DNA from: Neofusicoccum parvum
Lineage: Eukaryota > Ascomycota > Dothideomycetes > Botryosphaeriales > Botryosphaeriaceae
Reading direction: 5' to 3'
Assembly: GCA_020912385.1 (NCBI GenBank)
Contig: CP087213.1
Span: 1,240,001 to 1,304,000 of the forward strand
DNA length: 64,000 nucleotides
The stretch's first letter is position 1. Each line of letters starts with the position of its first letter. Positions 21,604-30,154 of this stretch are shown piece after piece. The translations under genes and the position numbers were made by a program. Under the pieces are notes generated by a model, which was not told the origin of the DNA, did not search any database, and saw only the letters and a list, made by a program, of their open reading frames with translations.

Positions 21604-23440
21604 GGCCACCACTCGTCCGATGACCTTGAACGACTAGGAACGCCAGCTACACGAACGAATTTTTTTTCTAACTACCACCGTTGATATCTTCACCAAACCA
21701 ATACCAACCAACTAGCCGGCAGGAAAGAACAGTCCTCTGTTGCACATGACGAGGATTTAAAGGGCCTATCTGAAGGGAGGGAAAAGAGAAGGAGACCAGG
21801 GGAGAAAAAGTGCCAAACTACAGCCACTTCCTGGGGGGCACTGTAAAAACTCAACCCCAAAGGCTCAAGGGTCTACTTCGAAGATTTTTTTTTTAGTACG
21901 ACGGGCAGGTAAAATACTTGAACTGGAAGACCGTCACGGGAAGGCTCGGGATTGCCGGACGTAACCACTAGGCTTCGTGGTTAGTTCGTGAAGCATTGAA
22001 CAAGTTCACTCATGGGCAATCGAGGCGTTCATCTGGATGCAAATGTGCAATGAAATACTTGCCGACGTCATCCGGAGAATGCTTCAACTGCCCATAAGGT
22101 ACGCGCATGTTGCAATACTTTCCGAACCGACTTCGTATGCCCACACTTACGCCGGCGAGATCAGGGGTGTTTGTGGTTTGGTTTATGTGGGAGCAGGCAG
22201 GACATAGCAGGATCAAGAGACGGCCGGGCTGGCTGGATGGTTTGAAGTGGGAAAGGCAGCTGGGAGGTGTCACGGGGTTGCAGAGCCGGGTAGCAGGCAT
22301 GTTGACTGGAGGTGGGAGATGTTCACCGCAACTATCACAGGATCGTTCATCTGGAGCACTTGCGGCTTGCCAGAGCACGGTAATCGAGGGGCTTCGGATA
22401 CTGTCTTCACCATTGGAATCTGTCCCACCGACAAGAGACAACACTAGCTTTCAAGACAGGATCCATTTAGATTGGGCTAGCCAACACCACATCCGGCACC
22501 GGAGAAAAGAACATCCAGAATAAAATGGCAAGAGCACAGCAAGAACGACACGCACAGTGCCACAATTGCTAGGCTGGAGCTGCTGTAAATCACCTATACA
22601 ATTTTCCACATCTGGAGACTTGGCCACGAAGGACTTCGAGGCGGGTCAATAATTATGAGCATGGCAGGGAAACAATAAAACCTAGACTTCAATATCATCA
22701 TGAACACAACGGGCCCATTGCGCTTCACTTTGAGTAGCAGAAGTGGATATATATGACTGGTCAGAGCAACCCCCCCCCCTTTTTTTTTTCTCGAGGACAG
22801 TAATACCGCCCTGCCGTTCGTAGATCAGGTCTTTTTCAGACTCAGAAAGAGCAGCACGATCCAGGGACCGAAGGTCTTTTCTCCATGTGGAAACCTGCAT
22901 CAAAGACGGGCTCCTCGATGATCGTGCCGTAGAGCACGCGTCAACCGCGACCGATACACATCATGTCAAACACGTGCTAGAACGCATTTCCCGGCCCCGA
23001 TCGACGCTCCGCATGCTATAAGCACGGCTGCCGACGGTAATCTCCATCGACCTAAAGGTTTCAGGGCTCCTAGCACGTTTGCAGGCAGACTGGCCCATGG
23101 CGCGGCGCTTTGATAAACTAGCAATTGTATGCAATTGTGAAATTAGTCCCGGCCACGCCCACGAACGGCGGGGAAAACATCCAAAAGGGGGTTTTATAGG
23201 CACCAAAGGGTGCTGACTTTTTGCGTTCGATTCCCGTCCTCCTAAGTCACTGACGTAGTTGTGTGCATTTTTCTCTTTTTTTTTCAGTACGTGTATCTAG
23301 CCTCTATGTACGCTTGGTATGCCATGCCATAACGGATCGAATGAAAAGAAAAAAGAAAGGTAACCGATCCAAGGAAGCTGTTTCCACGCACGCACGCGAA
23401 GCTCTAAAAATCTAGGGGTATGCCATCGAAGAATGCCAGT
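21604..23440. other. Intergenic, 1.8 kb; only a weak small-gene candidate
   Basis: Between the convergent Zn2Cys6 regulator and SUA5. Lower GC than average, with several homopolymers including a C10-T10 run near 22772-22791. On the minus strand an open frame (22010-22444, first ATG at 22300) contains CDSCGEHLP and LLCPACSHIN and a possible 63-nt in-frame intron (22088-22150) with a perfect GTAAGT donor. It matches no family known to me, so it is not called as a gene. Confidence 0.4.
22772..22791 (+). repeat. C10-T10 homopolymer junction
   Basis: A run of about ten C immediately followed by about ten T in non-coding DNA. Such tracts often carry length errors in assemblies. Confidence 0.7.
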
Positions 23441-25009
23441 TCATGAACCCTTCACCTCCACCTCAGCCGCTTTCCGCAGCCGGTTCATGACCGCGGCCGC
23501 CACGTCTCCCTCCTTCTCATCGATGCCCTCGACGAAGATGATATCGACGTCCTTCCTGTCCAGCTCCCGTAGCGCGGAGAAGAGGCCGCGCGCGATGTCC
23601 TTGGTCTCGACGCCCAGCTCGACTTCCCAAATCTCCTGGCCGGCATCCTCGGACACCAGGCGTTGCGGCTTGGGCGTTGGGCGGACGGTCAGGGTGTCGA
23701 GCATTTTCGAGAAGCCCTGGCTGCTCTGGTGCTGCACGCCGTTCGAAGCGGGCACCGCTGCCACCTCCCCTCCTGCTCCCTTGCCGTTCCGCGCGTCTGG
23801 CAACGAGACGGGCAGGCCGCACCCGCGCGGCCACTTCTTCGTCCTGATAGCGCCGACCTTCCTCTTCCCCTGCACGGCGTCCCTCCCGGGCACGCCCGTG
23901 CCGGCCTCGAACAGCACGACGGGCGCCCGCGGCGAGTAGTGCCTATACTTCATCCCCGGTGCTCGGGGGGCCTCGCGCTTCGTCCCCGCCTTCCCTCCGT
24001 CCGCGTTCCCGGCGGCGTCCATCTCCGCTTTGTCCTTGTACGCCACGCCGACGTCCTCCCACCCCTCGCACCGCCGTAGCTCGTCGATGCTCACGCCGCC
24101 CGGCCGCAGAATCACCGGCCGGTCCCCACTCACGCCGTCGACGACCGTGCTCTCGACCCCGATGTCGCACGGCCCGCCGTCGAGGATGGTGCGTATGCGG
24201 CCGGCCAGATCGTGCGCGACGTGCTCGGCGGCCGTCGGGCTGGGCTTGGTCGAGGCGTTGGCGGACGGCGCGGCGACCGGGCGGTCCGCAAGGCGGAGCA
24301 GAAGCAGCGCGACCAGCGAGCCGGGCATGCGCGCGCCGAAGGTCGAGAGGCCGGCCGTGACTTCGGGCGCGAGCGGCGACGGCGTGGGCAGCGGCAGGAT
24401 GATGGTGAGCGGGCCGGGCCAGAAGCGGCGGATCAGGGGGTGGTAGATTGGTGGTATGAGGTCGGCATCGCGGGTGGTGGTGTCGGTGGGGGAGCGGAGG
24501 AGGGCGCGGAGTTGTGCCAGTGACGCGATGTGCACAATCAGCGGGTTGTCGGAGGGCCGCTGCTTGGCCGTGTAGATGCCGCGCACGGCGATGCTGCTGG
24601 TCGCATCGGCGCCTAGACCGTAGACTGTTTCTGTGGGAAAGGCGACGGGGAGGGTGCCGTCCTGGAGTTCGGCGGCGGCCTGGCGGAGGTGCGCGATGTC
24701 GGAGCCGGTGTCTGGCCAGGCGACGTGCCAGTCTTCGAGCAGGGCGTCCGGGCTGGGGCGGGAGAGGGTGACGGAGCCCAGCTTCGCGGCGTCGACGGGC
24801 AGGATGCGGGTCTGCGGGGGCATGGTGGCGGCGGGGTCGGCGGGCGTCGCGGGCGTCGCGTGGCCGTTGACGGCGGCAGCTGCTGCGCTCATGGCGGCGG
24901 TGCGGCGGGGGAAGGCTGGGGCGGCGGACGGCAGGTGCGCCAGGCTGCGGGGGCTGCGTGCGATTTGCGAATGGGACCTGGTGAAGCAGGCATTGGGAAG
25001 GGCGGGCAT
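23441..25009 (-). CDS. SUA5: Threonylcarbamoyl-AMP synthase (Sua5/YrdC/YwlC)
   Basis: Makes threonylcarbamoyl-AMP from threonine, bicarbonate and ATP, the first step of t6A37 modification of ANN-decoding tRNAs. The YrdC domain shows GTLPVAFPTETVYGLGADA, KQRPSDNPLIVHI, RFWPGPLTIILP and PVAAPSANASTKPSPTAAEHV, with ILDGGPCDIGVESTVVD. The Sua5 C-terminal domain follows with GMKYRHYSPRAPVVLF and ends EGDVAAAVMNRLRKAAEVEV. From the ATG at 25009 the protein has 522 residues. The first 40 are rich in Arg and Ser with no acidic residue, like a mitochondrial presequence; a second in-frame ATG at 24892 would remove it. An alternative start at 25127 (7-nt exon, intron 25024-25120) is also in frame. Low-complexity Gly/Lys insertions sit between the two domains. 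Confidence 0.92.
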   Translation of the reverse strand: MPALPNACFTRSHSQIARSPRSLAHLPSAAPAFPRRTAAMSAAAAAVNGHATPATPADPAATMPPQTRILPVDAAKLGSVTLSRPSPDALLEDWHVAWPDTGSDIAHLRQAAAELQDGTLPVAFPTETVYGLGADATSSIAVRGIYTAKQRPSDNPLIVHIASLAQLRALLRSPTDTTTRDADLIPPIYHPLIRRFWPGPLTIILPLPTPSPLAPEVTAGLSTFGARMPGSLVALLLLRLADRPVAAPSANASTKPSPTAAEHVAHDLAGRIRTILDGGPCDIGVESTVVDGVSGDRPVILRPGGVSIDELRRCEGWEDVGVAYKDKAEMDAAGNADGGKAGTKREAPRAPGMKYRHYSPRAPVVLFEAGTGVPGRDAVQGKRKVGAIRTKKWPRGCGLPVSLPDARNGKGAGGEVAAVPASNGVQHQSSQGFSKMLDTLTVRPTPKPQRLVSEDAGQEIWEVELGVETKDIARGLFSALRELDRKDVDIIFVEGIDEKEGDVAAAVMNRLRKAAEVEVKGS

Positions 25010-25350
25010 GCGGTGGTGCACGTCTGGAAGACAAATTTTGAGTCAGCGGTTGGCGTTGGCGTTGGCGTCGTTGGATGCGCAGCCGCGGACGCGCCCGAGT
25101 CGGCCCGAGCCCGCACTCACACGTCATTGCAATTGCTGCCCGTCCGCCGGCCTGCACCTGCGCCGGCAACACCATCCTCCACGGCCTCACGGGGGTCATC
25201 GAGCAGGCCGGCGCCTCGTGTCGGGGCGGGGCGCCGGCCTTATACGCGTCGCCATGGGAGATCCCGGAACAGGCGCCTCTGCCCGCAACAGCCGTCCGCT
25301 GACTGCAATTTCGGGATCCAGATAACGCAGATAGGAACGCACGGACGCTT
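25010..25350. promoter_or_regulatory. SUA5 upstream region
   Basis: A 341-bp interval between SUA5 and the stop of the next minus-strand gene. A GTGAGT donor (25115-25120 on the complement), a CTGAC branch site and a CTTCCAG acceptor (before 25023) suggest a 97-nt leader intron of SUA5. Confidence 0.5.
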
Positions 25351-25749
25351 CTAGCAGGCGCGGCCTGAAGCCAGTTTTGCATACAGCGGCGCAAGAAGAA
25401 CGTGCTCGCAATGCACTGTTGCTTCGGAGCAGTCCTTTTCCTTCTTTCTCGGCCACACTCGATCTCTCAGAGACCTGTGACCCCGAAGTCGGTATCTCCT
25501 CAAGCACGTTTCCCGAGAATCATCTGTCTTGGCCGCTCTCGTCAGCCGCTTAGGCTGCGGTGATGGTTGGACCTTTGAGCCTTGAGCCATGGAGCAAGCA
25601 GGACAGCAAACACTCCCCTCAACGGCATGGACTAGATCTTCGATCTTGCAGTCTATGAAACTGTTGTAGTCGGTACAAGGTCTAATGGCATCATTGTAGG
25701 GGAGCGTGTGTCCGCACTCCGTGTAGCGGACCTTATACCGCTTGCACAT
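25351..25749 (-). CDS. Small Cys-rich protein A with N-terminal MC...CGH motif
   Basis: Uncharacterised protein of 132 residues from the ATG at 25749 (an in-frame ATG at 25884 would give 177). The chosen start aligns with its two neighbours. It begins MCKRYKVRYTECGHTLP and has Cys at 2, 12, 25, 34, 48, 49 and 52 plus His14, ending the Cys block with CCPAC. The remainder is basic (Arg/Lys-rich). The layout M-C-x6-Y-x-x-C-G-H...C...C...CPxC suggests a small zinc-binding module. It is the first of three similar proteins in a row. No function is known; I infer metal binding only. Confidence 0.5.
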   Translation of the reverse strand: MCKRYKVRYTECGHTLPYNDAIRPCTDYNSFIDCKIEDLVHAVEGSVCCPACSMAQGSKVQPSPQPKRLTRAAKTDDSRETCLRRYRLRGHRSLRDRVWPRKKEKDCSEATVHCEHVLLAPLYAKLASGRAC

Positions 25750-25884
25750 CCTAGTCTCTGGGTTTGATGTGGAAGTGGAGTACTGATTTGGCTGTTCGCT
25801 TGGTGAAGATCTAGTGCTTAAGTATGCCATTGAGATCCCGCGGCGTGCTGTCAAATGGCTAACTGGGCACTGTGCTGGCACCAT

Positions 25885-26025
25885 TTAAGTGCGGTACAAA
25901 CGTCAAGGTCTGCTAGAGCCAGAGTGACGTGTTTTGAGCTCTCAAATGGCGCTTAAATGCAGTGAGATCTCTTTTACCACAGCCCTTGTGCATTTTCTCC
26001 TGACTTGGCGTTCGTGTTTCCCAAC
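25885..26025. promoter_or_regulatory. Divergent promoter between Cys-rich proteins A and B
   Basis: The start codons at 25749 or 25884 (minus) and 26026 (plus) point away from each other, so this short interval serves both genes. Confidence 0.4.
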
Positions 26026-26631
26026 ATGTGCAAAAGTCACAAGACAATCTACCTCTGCGGCTGCGCTGAGCGCGACCCACTCATCGAGCTCTGTGTGGAT
26101 ATGATCTTCGGGAAAGACTGTCATGGCGTGTTGAACGAAACTCACAAAAACTCCGAGAATTGTCCCTTCTGGCCACATTGCCATTCCACGATCCTACGAC
26201 TTCTCAACATGCTCGAGACACCTTCACCTTCACCTTCACCAAGAGAGGCAGACCTTCATGACAAGAAGCAAGAACAACCCCAGGAAGGCTGTCAAGCGTC
26301 GGAGTACTTCAGCTTTCCCCGAGACATGGGGCCTAAATGTTCCACGGAACAGAGTGATGACTCGCCTGCAAAACCCATGCACGACGTCAGCACTGCTGAA
26401 GATCGTTCCAAATTTTCCGTAGAGCCTCTGGACCCAGGAAACACCAGTGCTATGAAGGAGTGGGAAGAGGATACTCGCGCAGTGGACCTCTTTCAAGAAA
26501 GCATTACGATGTCGTCACCAGAGCTCTTATCACTTGATGATGGAATCCGGGAGGACTGGGTCGAAGTCGACGAGTTGACAGGAGACATCATTCAGATACT
26601 TAACAACATGACAGTGCGGTCGAGAAGATAA
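26026..26631 (+). CDS. Small Cys-rich protein B with N-terminal MC...CGC motif
   Basis: Uncharacterised 201-residue protein in one exon. The start is the ATG at 26026, because MCKSHKTIYLCGC aligns with the starts of both neighbours. Cys at 2, 11, 13, 23, 32, 46 and 52; the block ends NCPFWPHCH. A (SP)4 tract encoded by CTTCAC repeats (about 26220-26243) follows, then an acidic Ser-rich region ending in a probable helix (VEVDELTGDIIQILNNM). No signal peptide or membrane segment. Probably a metal-binding nuclear or cytosolic protein; function unknown. Confidence 0.6.
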   Translation: MCKSHKTIYLCGCAERDPLIELCVDMIFGKDCHGVLNETHKNSENCPFWPHCHSTILRLLNMLETPSPSPSPREADLHDKKQEQPQEGCQASEYFSFPRDMGPKCSTEQSDDSPAKPMHDVSTAEDRSKFSVEPLDPGNTSAMKEWEEDTRAVDLFQESITMSSPELLSLDDGIREDWVEVDELTGDIIQILNNMTVRSRR

Positions 26632-26756
26632 CAAGCCTCATATAAAATATGACTCTCAAATGCTAAACCCGAAGCACTAAAACACCGTGAAATGCTCCTC
26701 CTCAAAACTCCGTCCTGCAATCCAGGCGGCAGGTATCGCAAATCCCTCCTGCACCC

Positions 26757-27614
26757 TCAAGAACTCTCCGACCGTTCCCGCATTTCCTCCTCCCTCTTCC
26801 TCTCCAGTCTCTTCAATTCCTCCAGCCTTTCCCTCTCCAGCCTCTCCCCCTCCTCCACCGCCAACTTCCCCAGCTCCTCCTCATTTTCCCTCACTTCCTG
26901 GCCCATCCGATCATTCCTGCTCCGCATCCGCTGCCGCGTCAGCCCCTCCGCCAGCAGCTCGTTCTGCAGCCGAATCGTCGTCTGCAGCCGCCTGTGCTCG
27001 GCGAGCAGAGCGTTCAGGGCGAGCGTGTGGGAGTCCTTCGCCAAGAGGGCGGGGAGGGGCAGCGATGGCGGCGGTGCTGGTGCTGGTGGTGGTGGTTTCG
27101 CTTCCTCCGGCGGGTCCGCGGCTCCAGGCTGAGACTTCAGCAACAGCACCGCGTGGCCGCAGTGGGGGCAGAGGACCTGGAAGCCACCCCGCGGCGGGGG
27201 GGAAGGGGAACTGAGGGGCGCTGCTGTTGCGGCTGCTGCTGTTGGAATCACCTCAGTAGCGGGGGCGGGGCGGGGTTGCTGCTGGTCGGCGACTTTAGCT
27301 GCTGCTTCTGTCTCGCCGACTGCGGTTGACGCTGCATGTTGGGGCTCACCGGTGGCAGTGGTGGGAGAGGACGGCGACGACGACCGGGTGGACGACCGGG
27401 CGTCCTCGTCGTGCGGGCCGTGGGCCGGGATGCCCGTCCTGCGCTCGAGCTCGCCGTGCGCCCTGCGCGTGCAGCGCGGGCACCGGCGTGCGAGCCGCTC
27501 GAAGCGTGGGTGCACCTGCCCGCAGTCGTCCTCGTAGTCGGCGTAGCAGAACTCGATGATGTGGTCGGGCTTGGTGTGGCCGCAGCTGTAGATGGTGGTA
27601 GGGGAGGTGCACAT
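26757..27614 (-). CDS. Small Cys-rich protein C with MC...CGH motif and C-terminal coiled coil
   Basis: Uncharacterised 285-residue single-exon protein starting MCTSPTTIYSCGHTKPDHIIEFC. Cys at 2, 11, 23, 31, 45 and 48 with His13; the block ends RCPRC. A second zinc-ribbon-like pair lies mid-protein (VLCPHCGHAVLLL). The centre is Ala/Pro/Thr-rich. The last 90 residues are Glu/Arg-rich with heptad-like Leu spacing, a strong coiled-coil candidate for oligomerisation. Positions of Met-Cys, Ile-Tyr, Cys-Gly and Cys23 match protein B exactly, implying common origin. Confidence 0.65.
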   Translation of the reverse strand: MCTSPTTIYSCGHTKPDHIIEFCYADYEDDCGQVHPRFERLARRCPRCTRRAHGELERRTGIPAHGPHDEDARSSTRSSSPSSPTTATGEPQHAASTAVGETEAAAKVADQQQPRPAPATEVIPTAAAATAAPLSSPSPPPRGGFQVLCPHCGHAVLLLKSQPGAADPPEEAKPPPPAPAPPPSLPLPALLAKDSHTLALNALLAEHRRLQTTIRLQNELLAEGLTRQRMRSRNDRMGQEVRENEEELGKLAVEEGERLERERLEELKRLERKREEEMRERSESS

Positions 27615-28071
27615 CTCGGGCGGTTGGAAGGTGAGGCTTCTGTTCGTGAGTGTGTTGAGGAGCGGTGTTCAGTATTTGTGTGATGGCTCGGAATTGAAGG
27701 ACAGCAAGGGGCAACGTTTGAGAAGTCGGCAGAGTTGAGAATTTGAGAAACGGCCGTGCAATTTAACTGGTCGCGAGGGCAGGTGCCACCAGGGGTTCAT
27801 CGACAACGTGGTGTCGTATGACGGGAGCCGCCGTGGGCTATAGTTGTTGCCGACCTGCTGAGGCGGATCACCCTGCGTCATCATCACGGTTGACACATGT
27901 CACAGAAAGGAAGCGTGCACGAGTGCACAGTGCTGATTGATCGGTTGAGGCTGTTTGATGTGGGGGTTGGGTATACATACTCGATGCGCCACGTCAGGTG
28001 CTTTTGGCGTGTTTGCTTTTTCATCACGCCAACTCGCGTTAAGCGCCCGCACCGCCTCACGCTATCCTGCA
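27615..28071. promoter_or_regulatory. Upstream region of Cys-rich protein C and 3' flank of DRN1
   Basis: 457 bp without a recognisable gene. It should hold the promoter of protein C and the 3' end of the DRN1 transcript, both on the minus strand. Confidence 0.5.
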
Positions 28072-29823
28072 CTACTCCTCCAGAGAGAAGTCATACGCCT
28101 TAAATGCCGCCTTGAATGCCTCCACGTCGCCGGCTTCGTCTTCCTGCGTCTGCCCGCACTCCCGCCAGTCCACCCGATTGTCCAGCCCCAACAGCTTGGC
28201 CAGCACCTTGCGCCCGAATTGCAGATCGAAGCGGAACGATTCATCAAGCGGCAAAATAAGGTTTGCCTCTGTGCCTTCTGAACCAGCCCCATCCTCGCCG
28301 GGGCTCCAGATCTTCAGCCTGAAAAAGTCGTTGCCCTCCTCGAATCCGTCTCCCACGTCCTTCTTCTCAAATGCGGGGTACTTTTCGTTCTGCGCCTGGA
28401 CCTTGAATGCAGCCTCCACTAGTCCACGCCTGATGAGATCCGCGGGTACAGGGAGGAATTGCCAATGCGTGTGGAATCCGCCTGCTCTGCTGATCTCCCA
28501 TGTTACGGCCCCGAGCTCATGGTTGCTGGCCTCCGAAATCATCTTATGCAAAGCGCTACGGAAGCGCTGCATCTCCTCAAACGTGCTCTTCCGTGTCTCT
28601 GGATCCTTGATGGCGGCCAGGGTTGGCTCGTGCGATAGGGGAATGATAAGCATGTGGCAAGGAAACTTCAGCTCTGGAGCAAAGGTTGTCGCGGTGCTCA
28701 GCGGGCCCTTTGCTGTAGTGAGGTAGACTTCGTTGCCGATGGACGTGACTAGATGGGTGGCAACGTTCGGATTGGAGAGGCAGAAAAAGCATTCACTTTG
28801 GGTCGGCGGCGCGGCGCGCTGGCGCTTGTTGCCCCGCCTGCGAGGTCCGTCATCTGTGGAGAAGCGGTATGCCGCCTCTTGGCTAGGTTTGGGCCTCTTT
28901 TTGCCAGAGAGAGACAAGGGCGATGCCGTTGTTCCTGAGGGAATGCTCACTGGTGGAGCAGCGGTGGGGTCGATGGAGAATGCATATATCCATTTGGCCT
29001 TATTTGGGTTGCCGTACGATGCAAGACTGATGAAGCGCGTGATGCGGTAGCCATCGCCAGCATCTTCGGTAGGTGCGTGGAAAAAGGGCTCGCGTTCGTA
29101 GAAGGCGGTCGGGAAGGCAGAGAAGTGGTATCTTGGCTTTAGGGTAGTGCAGAGATCTGCTATACACGGCTGCTGGAATGGCTTGCTTGCAGGATCGACG
29201 TTCAAATCCACTCTTGAACCGGTCTGCACACCAGATGGCCACTGGCTTGTGACGAGGATGTCGGCGCTGTTTGCGCCTCGCAGGGCACGGGCGTCGTCTT
29301 CTCCGTAGTAAGGCGGATACTTGTCCTTGGAGACACCTGCGGCGATGTTTGGATCCAGGGAGCCTCCAAGAGCCACGATGCGGATCCCTTCCGAGGTCTT
29401 CAGGACGCTCCGCTTGCCGAGGAAGGAGAGATTGGAGCACAATTCACCGTCGAAGGCGTCAAGCTTCTGGACCACCTTCTCCGGCAGCGATTTGGAGCCA
29501 AGAGCGAAGTAGACGGGCAGAGGGAGGTCGATCTTCCCGGCAACCAGGTCAGCCTCGTTCTTCTCGTCCTCGGCAGTTGCGACCTGGGGGTCGGCAAAGA
29601 GGTCGCCAACTACGATAGCGAATGAGAAGTTGTTTTTGGCGTGCAGCGCGGCGACCTTCTTGAATACCTCAGGAAACTGGCCGTTCACGCCACCAATGAC
29701 GGCACTGGATCCGGTAAGACATTGCTGGAGGCGGCGCTGAGCAAACGGCGAAACTGCCGGGCAGAGGGAATGCGAGGCAGGAAGGAGGCAAAGCAAATTT
29801 TGAGCTCACATTTTCGAAGCCAT
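28072..29823 (-). CDS. DRN1: Drn1/CWF19L1 (CwfJ-family) RNA lariat metabolism protein
   Basis: Homologue of yeast Drn1 and human CWF19L1, which associate with late spliceosomes and modulate lariat debranching by Dbr1. Exons: 29823-29810 (14 nt, MASK-) and 29704-28072, 548 residues. The N-terminal half is a metallophosphatase-like domain as in Dbr1 (IAVIGGVNGQF, IVVGDLFAD, VALGGSLDP, DILVTSQWP). The middle has basic KKRPKP and RRRGNKRQR stretches. CwfJ domain 1 follows with CFFCLSNPN and HIT-like PCHMLIIPLSHEPTL, then GGFHTHWQFLPVP and the C-terminal CwfJ domain 2 (LPLDESFRFDLQFGRKVLAKLLG, DWRECGQ). The first exon was set by the GTGAGC donor and the frame KIAVIGG. Head to head with UTP20. Confidence 0.92.
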
Positions 29824-30154
29824 GCTGGTGGTTGGAAGGGTGCGCTGATCTGGCGGCTGCGGCCGGGCTTGCAGAGACGGTAGATCGGCAATCAGCCAAG
29901 ACTGCGCATTGTGCGGGCCGGATATGGACAGCAGCACGCCGGTTGCGCAGGCGGGAGGCAGCTGATTGCGAGTGAGGTTGGGCCGGGCCTGGGAGAGCGA
30001 AAGCTTGGGCGCATCAGCCCCGGCCGTGGCCCTGGCTGGCGAGCGCGCACGGGCCAGGCGGCGGGCGGCCGGCGGAGAAGGCTGCAATCGCCGACTCAAC
30101 TTTTTTGATCCCGAACGCCTGTCGCCCGCCCACGCCCTGCACGCCCGCGCAACC
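29824..30154. promoter_or_regulatory. Divergent promoter DRN1 / UTP20
   Basis: 331 bp separate the start codons of two RNA-processing genes. GC-rich, with a short T-run just before UTP20. The UTP20 frame stays open upstream to 29966 but has no ATG. Confidence 0.6.

Noticed and set aside
23205..23250. tRNA-like B-box (GCGTTCGATTCCCGTCC) in the intergenic region before SUA5
   Set aside because: The flanking bases do not pair as a T-stem, no A-box or acceptor stem could be found, and no anticodon arm is visible. Probably a chance match.
23943..25394. 483-codon frame antisense-register to SUA5 on the same strand
   Set aside because: It is an Arg/Pro-rich shadow of the SUA5 coding region in another register; the SUA5 frame carries all conserved motifs.
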